Shown: positions 1-12,342 of the stretch, piece by piece
Position numbering within the stretch: the stretch's first letter is position 1
Layout of the letters: every line of letters starts with the position of its first letter
Source of the DNA: Holacanthus passer
Lineage: Eukaryota > Chordata > Actinopteri > Pomacanthidae
Assembly: GCA_025331565.1 (NCBI GenBank)
Contig: JAFREQ010000069.1
Location: 1,678,001 to 1,742,000, forward strand
DNA: 64,000 nucleotides
Direction: 5' to 3'
Notes under the pieces: generated by a model
Seen by the model: the letters and a program-made list of their open reading frames with translations, nothing else
What the model was told of the DNA's origin: nothing
Databases searched by the model: none
Program-made: the position numbers and the translations under genes

Positions 1-2010
1 CCAGATTCACAAATTTAATGATGCATGATCAGAAATGTTTACAGAATAAACCACATGATGTTAGGACATCACCTGGGGATTATAGAGGGGGGATACATTT
101 TCTGGCAGGCGCAGTGTCCAAACAGGCTGAAATAATCTGTATCCCCCTATAACATATATATAAAGCTACGTTTAGTTTGCAGGGTGATCGCCTAGCAATA
201 TTACACTTTATTGGAAAAAGAAGGATAAGACATTGTCAGGCAGCGCTATGAATACTATTAACTTGGGCAACACGTAACGTTCAAAATAGCAAAAGCATTT
301 ATTTCGGTAGAAATGTCACATGTTACATTACCAAACATCTTTGACAATCAAAGCATGATCGTAACAACCCACATTTTGTTTTATTAATAAGCTAAACTGA
401 TATCCACACACAAAATTGTAGCTCCACCCATCCGGATGCATGCGCGCTCCCGCAGCAGGGGATACACTTTCTATTGGGGGTAACTACTTTGGCACGACAC
501 CGGGTACAAAGAGCCTGGCAATTCATGTGAGTAAAATAAACAGTCCTTATTACATCAACTCATAAGTTATGTGAAACTTCCCCAGGAGCACTGTTAAAGT
601 ACTTTGGCACAGAAGCCCAGTCCACATCCTCAGGCTCAGCCGTGGGTAATACGTCAGGTGAGGAAGACTGTCACCATACCATATACGTTTAATTTCTAAG
701 TATAAGGATTACACCTGAAGGGAAATAAATTAAGTCAAAGTATCGAATTAATATGTGTGTATATGTATGTATGTATCTCCTCTTAGGTCCATCTCCGTCC
801 TCTCCAGAGGTCTGTCTTGAACCCCATCCTCTGTGCCCCCTGTCCCCTCTGTGTCAGCTACCGCAGCTGATTTACCTGGTAAATTAATAGCAATACACAT
901 TTTATATAATTGTTAAATTATTTTATTAAGATTTAATTTAAGATATAATCATATTATGAGGGACTTCTTAGACAATGCATATTATCTTAAAATTTCTGAA
1001 GCAAATTTCAGTTGTTCAACTGGCAGAGTTTATCTTATTACAAGCAAAAATAAATTGATATAATGAAATTTTAATCATTTTTGTTATTAAAAAAAAGTAA
1101 GCAGCACCATTTTCTAGTGTAATATTTCATCTAACATGGCTAGCTTTTGTTGCTGTTTTTTTCATCCTAGGTCCATCCACTCCAGAGCACTTTCTTGCAC
1201 CGCCATCCTCTGTGCCCACTGACTCCTCCGTGTCTGCTACCCCTGCTGATCTACCCGGTAAGTTAACAGCAAAACATCCTTTGTAATTGCCCATTGTATT
1301 GTAGAACATTCAGAGATGAATAATTCAGTCCAGGACTGTAATTTAATGGCTTTATAGGTCCTTCTTTATTAAGTCATTGTTTTTCTTTTGTCACTTCCTC
1401 AGCAACTTCCATCACAACATCGTCTACACAGTATGGATCATCACCAGCTCCGCCAGTGGACCCAGCTGAGTGGCCCTCTGTACTGTACTCAATTCTGTCT
1501 GTTGTCTGTATTGTTTTTTTTACATTTATCGAAGTGATTTTATTTGTTGTTGCACTTTATTGTTGTTCAACTAAAAATTATTCTTGCACATTGCTGTTGC
1601 AGTTTTTCTTTTATGAAACAAAAAATCATAAACCAGATGACACTTCTACAGTAAATAAATTGCTTTATCACTTGGAATGTTGTGTAAATAAACGACAGGC
1701 TGCTCTTGTAGCTGAATGTGCTACATTTTGAAATTAACAATCATATGTGGCACCCTTGACATCATTCATCATTCATTCATTGGTATTATTTGTATTATTA
1801 TTGCATTGGTATTTATGTAATTAACTGGGCCTACCCCTTAAATGTGTAAAGATGTTAGGCTGACAAAAGGATAATGTAAACAACACTGCCAGAGCCACAA
1901 TGGGTTTATAATAGGTGTCTGAAGATCTGAATGATCAACAATTAATATTATTGAAATAGCCCCAAAATCAAATTTTGCTTAGGGCCCAATGGAGGCTTGG
2001 GCCGGCTCTG
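1..2010 (+). mobile_element. hAT DNA transposon, 3' part, truncated by window start (copy A)
   Basis: The right end carries the terminal inverted repeat GGGCCGGCTCTG, the complement of the CAGAGCCGGCCC end of the element at 57445-59744, which is the same family in opposite orientation. Positions from about 505 to 2010 align almost base for base with the reverse complement of that copy. Upstream of about 505 the two copies are not alike, so one of them has a replaced or deleted segment. The probable target duplication base block after the end is TGGGTGAA; its partner lies outside the window. The element keeps only the first exons of a transposase gene and no catalytic domain, so it is non-autonomous. 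Confidence 0.85.
586..1731 (+). pseudogene. remnant 5' exons of a hAT (ZMYM-like) transposase, copy A
   Basis: Four exons can be read: 586-657, 787-878, 1171-1257 and 1403-1731, each flanked by AG and GT. The first encodes ALLKYFGTEAQ, typical of the N-terminal region of ZMYM/TTF-type hAT transposases. Exons two and three are diverged duplicates of each other, both Pro/Ser-rich. Exon two here lacks one C in a C-run near 821 that the other copy has, so this copy is frameshifted. The last exon reaches DPAEWPSVL, a motif of the family, and then runs into a hydrophobic open frame with no resemblance to the rest of a transposase. The zinc finger, DDE and dimerisation regions are absent. Confidence 0.7.
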
Positions 2011-2880
2011 TGGGTGAATATGACTTAGTGTGGGTGAATGCAGAGTTAATCTATCTTATCAGGATTTCAACTCCATGGCCAAACTACACAGTGAAGATAA
2101 TTAACATATCTGTTGCCTATAAGCAATGTACTTGCTTAATGAAGAATTAGATAAACATGATGAATATTTTGTCTTATTGTGATATTGTACATCTGTTGTA
2201 ACTGTATTTTGAAGTATTTTGTAAATGAATTTGATTTTATTCAGCTTTATAAGCCACAATAGTCTTAACAGTAAGTTGAATAGCTACAGCCATGTTGTGA
2301 GGAGATGGGTTGTTGACATACAACAACGTTGTCTGTAAGGTCTGTGGTAAAGGACTACGAGGATATGGCTTATTTTAAAGAATGAGCTTCTTGGGTTTTT
2401 CCATGCAGCGGGCATAAACTACTAAAAGCCTGTCTCCTAAGAACTATTAAATGGTTTTGTTAAATATATTTTGATATGTTTTTGCTATCTGGAATATGTT
2501 CACTACCAACAGTTTTACTTTGCAGGAACTTCAATTCAATGCGAGTTCCACAAATCCACATAGAGATGTAAAGTAATAATTGTAGCAGCAGATGTTGGAA
2601 GGAACATAGGGGCAGTAAGTGACTTCAATCACACATCCAGACAGCTCAGGATGCAGATATACCTGCAGGACGTGTCAGGAGGAGAGAGTAGAGAGACCTG
2701 AAAGCACAAAACTACGAGAGAGAGAAGCTGTCAAGTAATGAGCATGCTTTGATGGGATAACAATTCAATTCAGGTAAAGATGGAGAGGACAAGAGATGAG
2801 TTCAGTGCATCATGGGAAATTTCTCTGTGGTCAAGACCTATGAGCCATAAAGCTTAAATATGAGGTTTATCAGAGAAAAC
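2011..2880. other. AT-rich intergenic stretch, nothing recognised
   Basis: I see no exon, RNA gene or identifiable repeat with confidence. The part from about 2520 onward is less AT-rich and probably already belongs to the decayed retroelement that follows. Confidence 0.4.
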
Positions 2881-3915
2881 TCTGGCTCCCATTCTAGTTT
2901 TGGAAACTCTAGGAACCAAAAGACACCCTGCATTCTGAGAGTCCCGTGTTCTAGTGGGGTAATAGGGTATTATGAGCTCTTTAAAATATGATTGATTGAT
3001 CATTAAGGGCTTTGTAGGTGAGGAGAAGGATTTTAAAGTTGATTCTGGGAGTCAGTACCAAAAAGCTAATATAGGGGAAATTATCTGAAATATTCCTAGT
3101 ACTTTTCAGTACATGTGTAGCAGCATTCTGGATGAGCTGGAGAATCTTTAGAGACTCATTGGGTCAGCCTGATAATAAGAAATTGCGACACTCCAGCCTA
3201 GAAGTTTAAAAAAAGGGGGGGGGGGTCAGAAAGCTGGAAGATAAATCAGAACCCACTCTGCTGACAGATGCCAACAGCCACGTGGACAGTCAGGCCAAAC
3301 CAAGGACGCTGAGGCTGATACTCGTAATCAGGGGCAGAAAACAGTGGTGGGTTCTAGACTTACAGCAGAGCAGGTCAGTAAGAAGCAGGCAGGGTCAGCA
3401 ACAGGGAATCACTCTAAAGAGGTTTGCTGGGAAGTCTTGCCTATGGAGCCAAGAACAATCTGGCAATGGACCAGTGAGGTTTAAATACTGTCTTGATTGT
3501 GATTGGCTGCAGCAGGGAGCACAGGTGAGCTGATGAGGTGGGAGTGGCTGGCAGGTGAGGTGAGGCAGAGGAGGGGTGAGTGGAAAAGTACTGGAGATTG
3601 AATGACTGACTGCAGGACTGTGACAAGGTGCCTGATTTTTTTAAACAGCTGAGTATATTCCTTTAAGGCAAAATAAATGTTTCAGTCTGTCTAATAGAAT
3701 GATGATCAGTGGTGTCGAATGCAGCTCTAAGACCTAACAAGCAATTAGAAGGCCATTTGTAACTTTCACCAGCACAATTTCTGTTCTATGATGCACTGTA
3801 AATCCTGAGTGAAAATCCTCAAATAAACAATTGTCATGTAGAAAGTCACACAAATAATTGGCAACTGCTTTTTTAAGCATCTTAGAAAGAAAGGGAATGC
3901 TATATAGCCTATATA
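2881..3915 (-). mobile_element. decayed non-LTR retrotransposon (L2/Rex-like), - strand, interrupted
   Basis: Read on the - strand, 3640-3915 gives a broken reverse transcriptase stretch with the pattern of an early RT motif (LSKMLKKAV, then FHSGFTVHHRTE). The part at 2900-3222 resembles the region coding for the end of the RT domain of such LINEs (the complement of GGATGAGCTGGAGA and flanks). Between them, 3223-3640 is unrelated sequence beginning with a run of ten G, probably a later insertion that I cannot classify. Stops and frameshifts are frequent. Confidence 0.5.
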
Positions 3916-3916
3916 T

Positions 3917-4055
3917 GTACAGTACCAGTCAAAGGTTTGGACACACCTCAATCAATGTTTTTTCTTTAGTTTTACTATTTTCTACATTGTAGATTAATAC
4001 TGAAGACATCAAAACTATGAAGGAGCACTTATGGAATTATGTAGTAAACAAAGCT
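3917..4055. mobile_element. terminal fragment of a Tc1-like transposon
   Basis: The segment starts TACAGTACCAGTCAAAGG, the well known outer end of a fish Tc1 family, followed by the subterminal sequence TAGATTAATACTGAAGACAT. The same subterminal stretch recurs near 55677-55710 next to a Tc1 transposase C-terminus, which confirms the identity. Only the end is present, and it is fused directly to a LINE fragment. Confidence 0.75.
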
Positions 4056-4440
4056 CCCTCATTTGACTCATCTCTGGTTGGGATGTGTGCCTACAGGTGG
4101 GAGATTGATGATCTGGTGACCTTGTGCAGGCAGAACAACTTGGAGCTCAACACTCTGAAGACAGTGGAGATGGTTGTGGACTTCAGGAAGAAGCCAGCCC
4201 CGCCCGCCCCCATGACCCATTCTGCTTCCTGGCAATCATCATGACCCAGGATGAGAGCTGAGCATTGGCTCCCTCACCAAGAAAGCACAACAGATGTTCT
4301 TTCTGAAGCAGTGGAAGAAGTTCAGCCCATCCTCGCCTCCTTCGTCACCATGTGATGATGCAGCATATCATTCGCTCTGCTGAGACTGGCTGTAATATTC
4401 AGTCCCTCCCAGACCAGTATGCCTCCAGGATCCTGAGTCT
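4056..4440 (+). mobile_element. LINE reverse transcriptase fragment
   Basis: The + strand encodes LELNTLKTVEMVVDFRKKP, a signature of the late RT region of fish Rex/L2-type LINEs, followed in shifted frames by remnants of the usual QQRMFFLRQLKKF stretch. Several stops and frame changes show it is dead. The 3' end of a LINE of the same type lies at 5820-6420 in the same orientation, so the two may once have been continuous. Confidence 0.7.
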
Positions 4441-4923
4441 AACCTTCTTAGTCTTCTCATATAACCCTTTATTATAGTCTCATCCTTGCCTTTATCAACT
4501 ACTGCAATATTGTTTGATCTGTTACATATCTATCAAACATTTACAAAATTACTTGTAATTCAGAAGAGGTTTTTGAAAATGATTTCATATTCTAACAAAA
4601 TCCATCTGCACCCTTTTTAGAGAATACTGACTGCCGTCAATAGATAGTATTATTATTAGTATTAGTATATGATAGTCATTGTCAACATGCTTGTAGCCGA
4701 GTGGAAAACGTGTTATTCACAATAAAGCCAGAAGATGGCACTGTGCCTTTTGTACAATGGCTGACGCACGAATAAAACAGGAAGTGGACAGCCTTCCCGA
4801 TTTTCACTTGTCTATCTGTTTGGATTTTTGGTGTTTTCAAAAGATGCTGAATGAACGAATCTGAGTAACTGACGGAGACCGTCCGCGTTTATGAAAGCAA
4901 TTTTCCCTGTATAGGGTTGATGG

Positions 4924-5664
4924 TAGAGGTGGACGGATCGATCCAAATATCGATAGTATCGATACCAAGTCGGTATCGCTATCAGATCGATACTAGCGTT
5001 GTGAGATCGATACTTTAGTGTCAGTTTGGTTTCGTCAAAGAGGCGACGGCCAGGTCGCCGGACTCCGCTTCTCCTGTCTCATTCTCAGCGCGCACTAATA
5101 CTCAGGCGCACTTTGCTCCTCCTCCCCCTCTTGTGCTCTGACGTCGCACTGTCAGCTGCAGGCAAACAAGCAATTTGTTATCACATTTGTTGTGGTGTGA
5201 TAATTTTGTACACTTTTTATAATTAAGAAAAATCCAGAACAGAAGTGCACTGAAGGGGGGAAATTGTATTTTATTTTTGTATTGTAGTTTCTCAACTCTC
5301 TACCTCAAAAAAGATTTTGTTTTAATTTGCTCTCATATGATAATTTTTTGCACTTTGTTTATTTAAGAAAAAAATGCACACATAACAATGTTTGGGGAAA
5401 ATTGTTTTGTTACTGTTCTACTGCTTCTGTTTTTGATTATAAAGTATTTTTTAGTCACCTATAAACTTTGCCCAAATTCTGTCCTAGGTTTTAACAAAAT
5501 AATCCAAAGGAAAAACCACAAAAACACCTAAAGGTCAGCAGTGTGATGATACAGCAACCTTAAATATTAAAAAGTATCGGTATCAGTATCAATATCGGCG
5601 ATACTGGCCCTGTATTTACTTGGTATCGGATCGATACCAAATCTTGCAGTATCACACACCTCTG
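4924..5664. mobile_element. non-autonomous hAT transposon with 8-bp target duplication
   Basis: The 741-bp segment is bounded by TAGAGGTG at the left and CACCTCTG at the right, imperfect inverted termini, with GATCGATAC-type motifs inside both ends. It is flanked by the direct 8-bp repeat GTTGATGG at 4916-4923 and 5665-5672, the size expected of hAT insertion. No transposase is coded; the 66-residue open frame at 5026 is incidental. Confidence 0.8.
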
Positions 5665-5819
5665 GTTGATGGCCTCCCGCCACATGTGCACCTCACCTGG
5701 CAAAGAGGTGTAGTGTGGACGCTACCACTACGGTTGTTTATGTACTGTATCGTTTATGCATCATGTTGTTTATGCATTGTATTGTTTCAGTCTTTAATTG
5801 TTTACGCACTTTATTGTTT

Positions 5820-6420
5820 ATGTATTGATCAGAGTGATGCGCTACTGGACTCCATCGAGGAGGTGGGTGAGAGGAGGATGTTAGCCAAGCTGACATCTAT
5901 CATGGACAACCCCTCTCACCCCCTGCACGAGACTGTGGGAGCTTTAAGCAGCTCCTTTAGCAACAGATTAAGACTTCCACCCTGCAAGAAGGAGCGCTAC
6001 CACAGGTCTTTCATAGCCACTGCAATCAGAATCTTTAACACCTCATTATAAGTAACTGATGACTGCATTTCACTGATGACTGCATTTCTGCTGTTCACTC
6101 TAAATAATGTAATAATTGTTTGTGCAATACCATAGTAATTCTGTGCAATAACATTTATAGCATTTTTATCCTCGTATGAATATAGATGTCAAATACTTTT
6201 GGATGTCAATAACAAGGAAAAAGTGTAATACAGTGTAAATACTTTATCTAGTTTTTTTTCTATTGTCACTTAATTTTTTTATTGCTGCTTTATTTTTAAA
6301 GGCACTTTATTTGTATTTACTTTGAGTACTGTATTTCAATTGTCCTGTTCTGCGAGCTGTTCCAACAAGTGAATTTCCCCTGAGGGAGATCAATAAAAGC
6401 TATCTTATCTTACTGTTAGG
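5820..6420 (+). mobile_element. 3' end of a Rex/L2-like LINE with tail
   Basis: From about 5830 the frame reads ALLDSIEEVGERRML, then IMDNPSHPLHETV and a stretch ending FIATAIRIFNTSL before a stop at 6049. This is the C-terminus found in many fish LINE polyproteins. It is followed by an AT-rich 3' UTR and by the tail GAATTTCCCCTGAGGGAG, then AATAAAAGC and CTTATCTTA, a common LINE 3' end in teleosts. The upstream stretch 5740-5830 repeats TTGTTTATG-like units. Confidence 0.75.
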
Positions 6421-8050
6421 CACAATCTTAGGCAGGTGTGTCTGAAGTTTTAAATTTGTTTACATAAAAACAATCCCTGTTAAATCTAATTTACAAAATT
6501 AGAAACTCCAAATTAAATTAATGCTACTTCTTTACCTTGAGAGTAGTCGAGAAATAAAGATCCCTGATCTGTAGCTTTGTGTACAGTGTCATTCCAGCTT
6601 CAACAGACTACATGCTTATTTATTTTGAAATACAACTGTACAAGAATTGCAATCAAGATCCTCCAGATACATTTCATAACTTTTATATTTTGTCATGATG
6701 CATTCACTCATATTGATGAAGGCAAAAAACACTGAAGCAAAAGATATGCTGGTCCAGATACAAAAATCTCCCCAGTCTTGTGTTGCTTTCATTAAATTGT
6801 TTCAGAAGGTTTCATCCTGATAACACAGAGCCAGTCTTTCAGAAAGCACTTTGACAGTTGATTATAACAGGCAAAGATGTTTCAAAGATATTTTGCTTTC
6901 AAATATTTTATATGTATATATATATGTTCTGTCAATTTTATATTGGAAATGACCCCCCCCCAGGTGGAGAGACAAAGGCAGACTGAAGCAGCTGAGCACA
7001 AGAGGAAAGAGACTACCCACAACCAACCAGATCACCATTTGGCCCCCTGCCCCACCTGAACACCTGAGTGACAGTGTTCAATTGAAATATATGGAGCTGA
7101 ACAGTGTAAAAAAAACTCTGTGTGAGCAGGATGTAACTGTCACAAGCAGTAGACAAGACTCTTTTAATGTCACTAACCAGTGCCCTTGTGTAAATCGCGG
7201 TTCTCTGAATAAACTGGTTAAGGACAGAATGCCCATGGCAAAGTCTATGACAAGATACATAGATACAAGGGTCTGATCTGGTCTGAAATTTTGGACCACT
7301 GTACCTCACTGTAAATATGGCAAAATCCAAAACTATACACAAAATAAATCAAGTACATGAAACTAAGTGTTCTATATAACATTTGTACATAACTGTTCAA
7401 TTGTATTGTCAGCTGAAATGTCAGTTTGTCGTGTTGAATATGTGGAAATGATTCTGAATAGTATGAAGGACTCAGCACAGAACATTGTAGCTTGGCTTTT
7501 GTCTGTCATTTGTTTTAATTGCTTATGGAAATGAAGGATCTGAGCTAAATCCATTAATTTGGTTATGGTTTCCATGGCTTATGAAAATTGATGTATCATT
7601 TAAAAAGCTTGCATCAACAGCCATTACTCCAGGTAGAAGCCTTCTCATCAGGACTGCAGTATAGCTGTTTTTTGAAGCTCTTGGTATAATTGTCAACAAT
7701 AGTGCTAATGGCAATGGTGAGTACAATGTATAACTCTGAAGAAAAATCACCATCATACTGTTATATGCTTGTATAGTTTGCCTGATACTAGATATGTTTT
7801 GGTTGCTGTTGTACTTTTCTTGTACGTTGTATTGTGTCATATTTCTGTATCATTTTGAGGCAAAATATTTAACCCACATAAGATGACTGATCTTAACTTT
7901 GAATAGTAATTTATCATCTATTATCTAGCAAATATTGTACAGTCTAAGCACTGAATGTATGTATGTACATATGTTTCGCGTATTTGTAGTATATTACCCA
8001 GAAATTACCGCAAATTACTTGACAAAATGAGTTTGTATGTGGAGATGTAA
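6421..8050. other. intergenic, no gene recognised
   Basis: I see no exon that fits a known protein. A C-run lies at 6952-6961. The missing first exon of the downstream phospholipase may be in this stretch or in 8290-8814, but I cannot point to it. Confidence 0.4.
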
Positions 8051-8058
8051 ACAGAGAT

Positions 8059-8280
8059 TCAACTTACTTGGAATATATTTTTTCTTTCTCTGCACTTGAT
8101 AATTAGTGGTTCTGGTGCCCTGCATGGGGTCTCTCCAGATATGACTGTGAGCATGGATGGTTGTCTGCCTTTATGTGTCAGCCCTGTGACTGTTGACCTC
8201 TCCAGGGTGTAACCCACCTTTTGCTTAGTGTCAACTGGGATTATGGGATTAATGGATATTTTCCAGTTGTAATTCAGCAA
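8059..8280 (-). repeat. decayed fish dispersed repeat, - strand
   Basis: The - strand contains ACAGGGCTGACACATAAAGG and nearby words that match the widespread teleost repeat whose consensus reads about 'acagggctgacacacagaga...'. The 73-residue open frame across it is not thought to be a protein. Confidence 0.4.
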
Positions 8281-8428
8281 TGCTGAGCATGTTATTTATA
8301 AATTTAAATCAATGTCACTTTACAATGCATTTTGGCAGCAAATGTCTTCATGTATGGTTACAGTTTAGTGAGAAGACAGCACTTGTTTATTCAAGAAACC
8401 ACCTTCAGTATCTGTTATTGATACAGTA

Positions 8429-8462
8429 GGTTTTTTCATTTTCCTATGAAAATGAAAAAACC
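8429..8462. repeat. perfect 15-bp inverted repeat with 4-base loop
   Basis: The left arm GGTTTTTTCATTTTC and right arm GAAAATGAAAAAACC are exact complements separated by CTAT. It sits about 350 bp before the first recognised phospholipase exon. A hairpin is possible; function unknown. Confidence 0.7.
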
Positions 8463-8814
8463 ATCCAATGCTAATTTACTACATTTGGTTATATATTTGA
8501 TGATTTTAGCAACTTTGCATCATATCCCACATTTGAATTTGCAAGTGAAAAATGACTGTTAGCCCTGGGCTAACAGAGGTGTGATCCAGTGGAGCATCAT
8601 AGAGCATTAACTTGGCTTGAGGAAATATGGTTAGTCTGATACAGCTCAGAATAGAATACATTTTGAGGTGATGCTGTGTAAGCCACCCTCAGTAGGGGTT
8701 TGAATTCTAGATTTAGTCCCAGGTGACTTTGAATACATACTACACACTTTGTGCTGTCTTGAAACTAAATAGGTTTCAGAGCCTCATGGTTTCATGTGTT
8801 GCTTTATTGAACAG

Positions 8815-11800
8815 AGTACAGTTGTCACCTCCTGGACACTGGGTGTCACCATACTGAGAGCGGAAAACATCCTCTCTACCGATTATTGTAAGTCTATCAA
8901 TTGATGTTTATGAACATATTGTGACATGCATACTTTGATGTATGTTGTGACAAAATCATTTTTGTTTCATTTCCACCTGCAGCAGGTATACACTGATACA
9001 CTGATATCATGTTTTTACTTAATGGAAAATCTTCACCACCACCAAGGATTCAGAATAGTCTTTGGAGGGGTTTTTGTTGGCTCTGAGTTTGACTAAGGAT
9101 GCCTTTAAAACTAGAGCCCACATCACAGGATTCCGTGGATGGTTTCCTATGATATTCTGTGTAATATTCTATAGTATTTTGTATAATTAATAACTATAGT
9201 ATTTTGTAGAGCGTTTGGATTCATTGTCCCATAATCCATCCATGCACAGAGTATTTCTAGACAGTTTCTTTTCTCTTTGGCCTTCAGCAGTAAAAGCTTT
9301 GCCTGGATTCCTTCTAAATCTGGTCATGGAGTTGATTATACAACATCTGTTTACCATTCTTACGATGAACTGTTTGGACAGGCATCTTGTATTTTAAAAG
9401 TGTATCTCAGGCTTTGCACAGGTGTTTCTTGTTTCTCCTGTTACTTTTGTTGGAAAATGAAAGAAAGGTTTTTTTTAAACTTGATTTATGCATAAGTATT
9501 TCTATTTATTCATGACTAAAGACACCAAAATCTAAATTGAAATTAAGTTGTACGAAAAAAAGATTATTTATTGAGAATTTTCCACTGAAAAACTAAACTA
9601 ATTTTCTTCATCATGACTGTGTGGGTGTGCTTTCATCAGATTTGATTGACAGAACATGACATTATGTTTTTCCAATAAATTCCCACTCAGAAAATAGGTT
9701 TTCAGTGCCTTTAACACCAACATTGAGTTCTAATTAGGAACCTGGATGAAAACAAGAAAAAAGTTGAAATGACCATGTCGTCGCAGTAGTTACAGGAGCA
9801 GGGCAAATCTTTGATGACCTATGCTTTTCACTGCAATCCTGTCTATTAATCCTTTTCCTGTTTTCAAACACCAGGGTCTGAAGCGGACTGCTATGTTACT
9901 GTATGTCTCCCCTTCACATCTGCAAGTGTGTACAGGACAAAAACTGTGGCAAACAGCAAAAACCCAGAGTGGAATGAAACTTTTACTTTGAAGGTCAACG
10001 ATAATCTCAAGGTGAAACCAATGAGTAATTAAACTGCTCAGTTTAACATGCATTTATCATAGTGACAAAGATATTACATCAATTACTTTTGAAGGAGATT
10101 GATATTGTGTAACATATGTCCTAAGAATCCTTATTTGAAGGGTTTATATCAGATTCTATCAGGAACTCTTCTTTTTCTTTGGTTTCTCATAGAAATAGAA
10201 CCCTTTCTGAGCCATTTCCCCTTGAACCCCGCCTATGATTCAACTTTTTTTCTAGTGCCTTCATCAATGATTTCTCTGAGGGCACCTATATAAGGTTTGA
10301 AATGTATCACTGAAATCTCTCAATATACATAAGATATAATACATTTCCCTTTAAAGTGCTTCAGTGTTATTGTTGGTTAACTTGAAAAGAATTCACAGTC
10401 CAACTGGAATCCTTCAGAATTAATGTCAAGCCTCTGAAACTGCCCATGATTGGGCCTCTAAAACACTGTGTACCCATGTTACACAAAGGAAAAGAGTGTA
10501 CAACCCTCTGTTCTTTACAAAATACACAGTAGCTCTCCATCTAGTGTCCCTTTTGACAACAAAATGTTGCCCTATCTTCAGAGACACACTGGGGATTAAA
10601 AATACAAGAATTTTAGAGTATAATAAGTAATACACAAAAGTACTACAACAAACTAGCAAAGAGAGAGAGGAACACACAGACTAGATATACTGGAGAGGGG
10701 AAACTAAGGAGGGATAGACGAAGATAATAAGCAAACACAAAGGCAGGAAAAGCAAGGGCAGGAAATAAAGTTGAAAAAAGAGACGAGGTGAATATTTCAA
10801 AAGGAAAAACAGGAAAAAAGAATCAATGACATGAAACAAAGAAAAATGGAATATGGTACTTCTAACAATGTTTTTTTCAAGGACACAAATAACAAATAGT
10901 TCCTAGTAAAGCCATACCCCACTGTAAAGACTGTGTTATACTTCCAGCATATTCTCGAGATGAACCTATATGATGAGGACGCATTGAAGTATGACGACCT
11001 GATCTCTTCCCTAAAGTTTGATATCAGCAGCCTGACTGTAGGGAAAAAGGAAACCAAGGAATTCATCATTGACCCTGAGGTAAAGTTTCCAAAGCATCTG
11101 TAGACATTTGCATGATTATATATATCTAAAAGTGTTGCTTCATTGGAAGTCTACCAGACAACAACTGTCCAGGATTGCCTTTTTGAGGTAAGTCTGCGAT
11201 TTGAAAAGGATACTGCAGAGCTAAAACACTTAGTCAATTAATCAAGTAGCTGATGGACAGAAAATGAATCAGTGAGTCCATAACAATTTGTTGCAACCTT
11301 CGTGTACTGAAATTAAGGGAGAAAAAATATACTGTAGACATGTGCTGTGGTTGGCAGTAATATACGCCCTACATATGCCCTACATATATAATATATATGA
11401 TTTCACTTTTTAGCACAACATTTAGCACAATATTATGAAATGCAACATTTCACAAATGTGAAAATGTCACTAAATGGGGTTAAGCTGCCTCTTTTTTTAC
11501 CTCAAAGAAAGTACAAATAGCCCATGTAGATTCAACACACTCTCCTCTGGCCCTCCAGTACAGCATTTTTGATTTGAAAAAGTCTGGACATTGATAACCC
11601 ATTAGGCCTGCTCACATCAGAATATCAGCAGAAATGTAATAACACTAAAAACACAGTTGCAGTAATGAGTTTTTAATTAATCTGATTAGTTAAATAATAG
11701 CACCACATTACAAAAGTAGCATGTAGAATATTATGTAGTAGAAAATGTAATTAAATCAAATCATAATGAAATAGCCTACCTACTGTAATAAAAATGTTGA

Positions 11801-12342
11801 GTGTAATGATGTTTGCATTTAGTTTTCTAAGTTATCCATTTTGCATGGGCTAGACATGTTTTGGTGTTTCCTAAAGCAGCTCCACTGGCTTTATTAACAC
11901 AACTGGCTTTAGGCTTTGGCAAAGTTCATTGGAGGGCAGATCATGAGGGATCCTGTCCTGGTTGGTTCACTAGAAACTGCTGCTGATGGTCATTTTGCCT
12001 TTGACACCCTTGGGAGGCAGTCCATAAAGACTGCATACCTGTAAAATTAGAAGTTGAATGCATACCTGGATATTACTGAATTACCATCTCTTGCAGTAGC
12101 TGTTGTGCAGCACTATTTTGTTTCCATGATCACATAGTCACATATTTTCCTCCCATCTTCCCTACGGTCAAAGGGTAAACTTTGGATGACTTTTGAACTG
12201 CTGGAAAGGTAAATGTTTTTCATCCATTCCAATGGTACATTTAATTTAAAATATTTAGCCTTTAAATTGGTTTGAAATATTTTTGTTTTGTTTTTTTAGC
12301 GAAAGAAGGGAGAAGAAAATTGTCTGTCGTGCCACCTTAGCG
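8815..12342 (+). other. first C2 domain unit of the phospholipase (five exons)
   Basis: Exons 8815-8887, 9875-10011, 10948-11079, 12174-12208 and 12300-12342 measure 73, 137, 132, 35 and 43 nt. They encode WTLGVTILRAEN, YWSEADCYV, NPEWNETFTL and LYDEDALKYDDLIS, which are the beta strands and the Asp-bearing calcium loops of a C2 domain, then FELLES. The last exon ends in phase 0 and joins the next unit without a stop. Acidic residues of both calcium-binding loops are kept. Confidence 0.85.

Noticed and set aside
5620..6051. 143-residue open frame as a host gene
   Set aside because: Its C-terminal half is the end of a LINE polyprotein and its beginning is inside a hAT element.
8815..12342. 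First C2 unit as a separate truncated phospholipase gene
   Set aside because: Its last exon ends in phase 0 with a proper donor, and the next unit begins in phase 0 only 591 bp later, with no stop, polyadenylation signal or new start between them. A single gene is simpler, though transcripts are needed.
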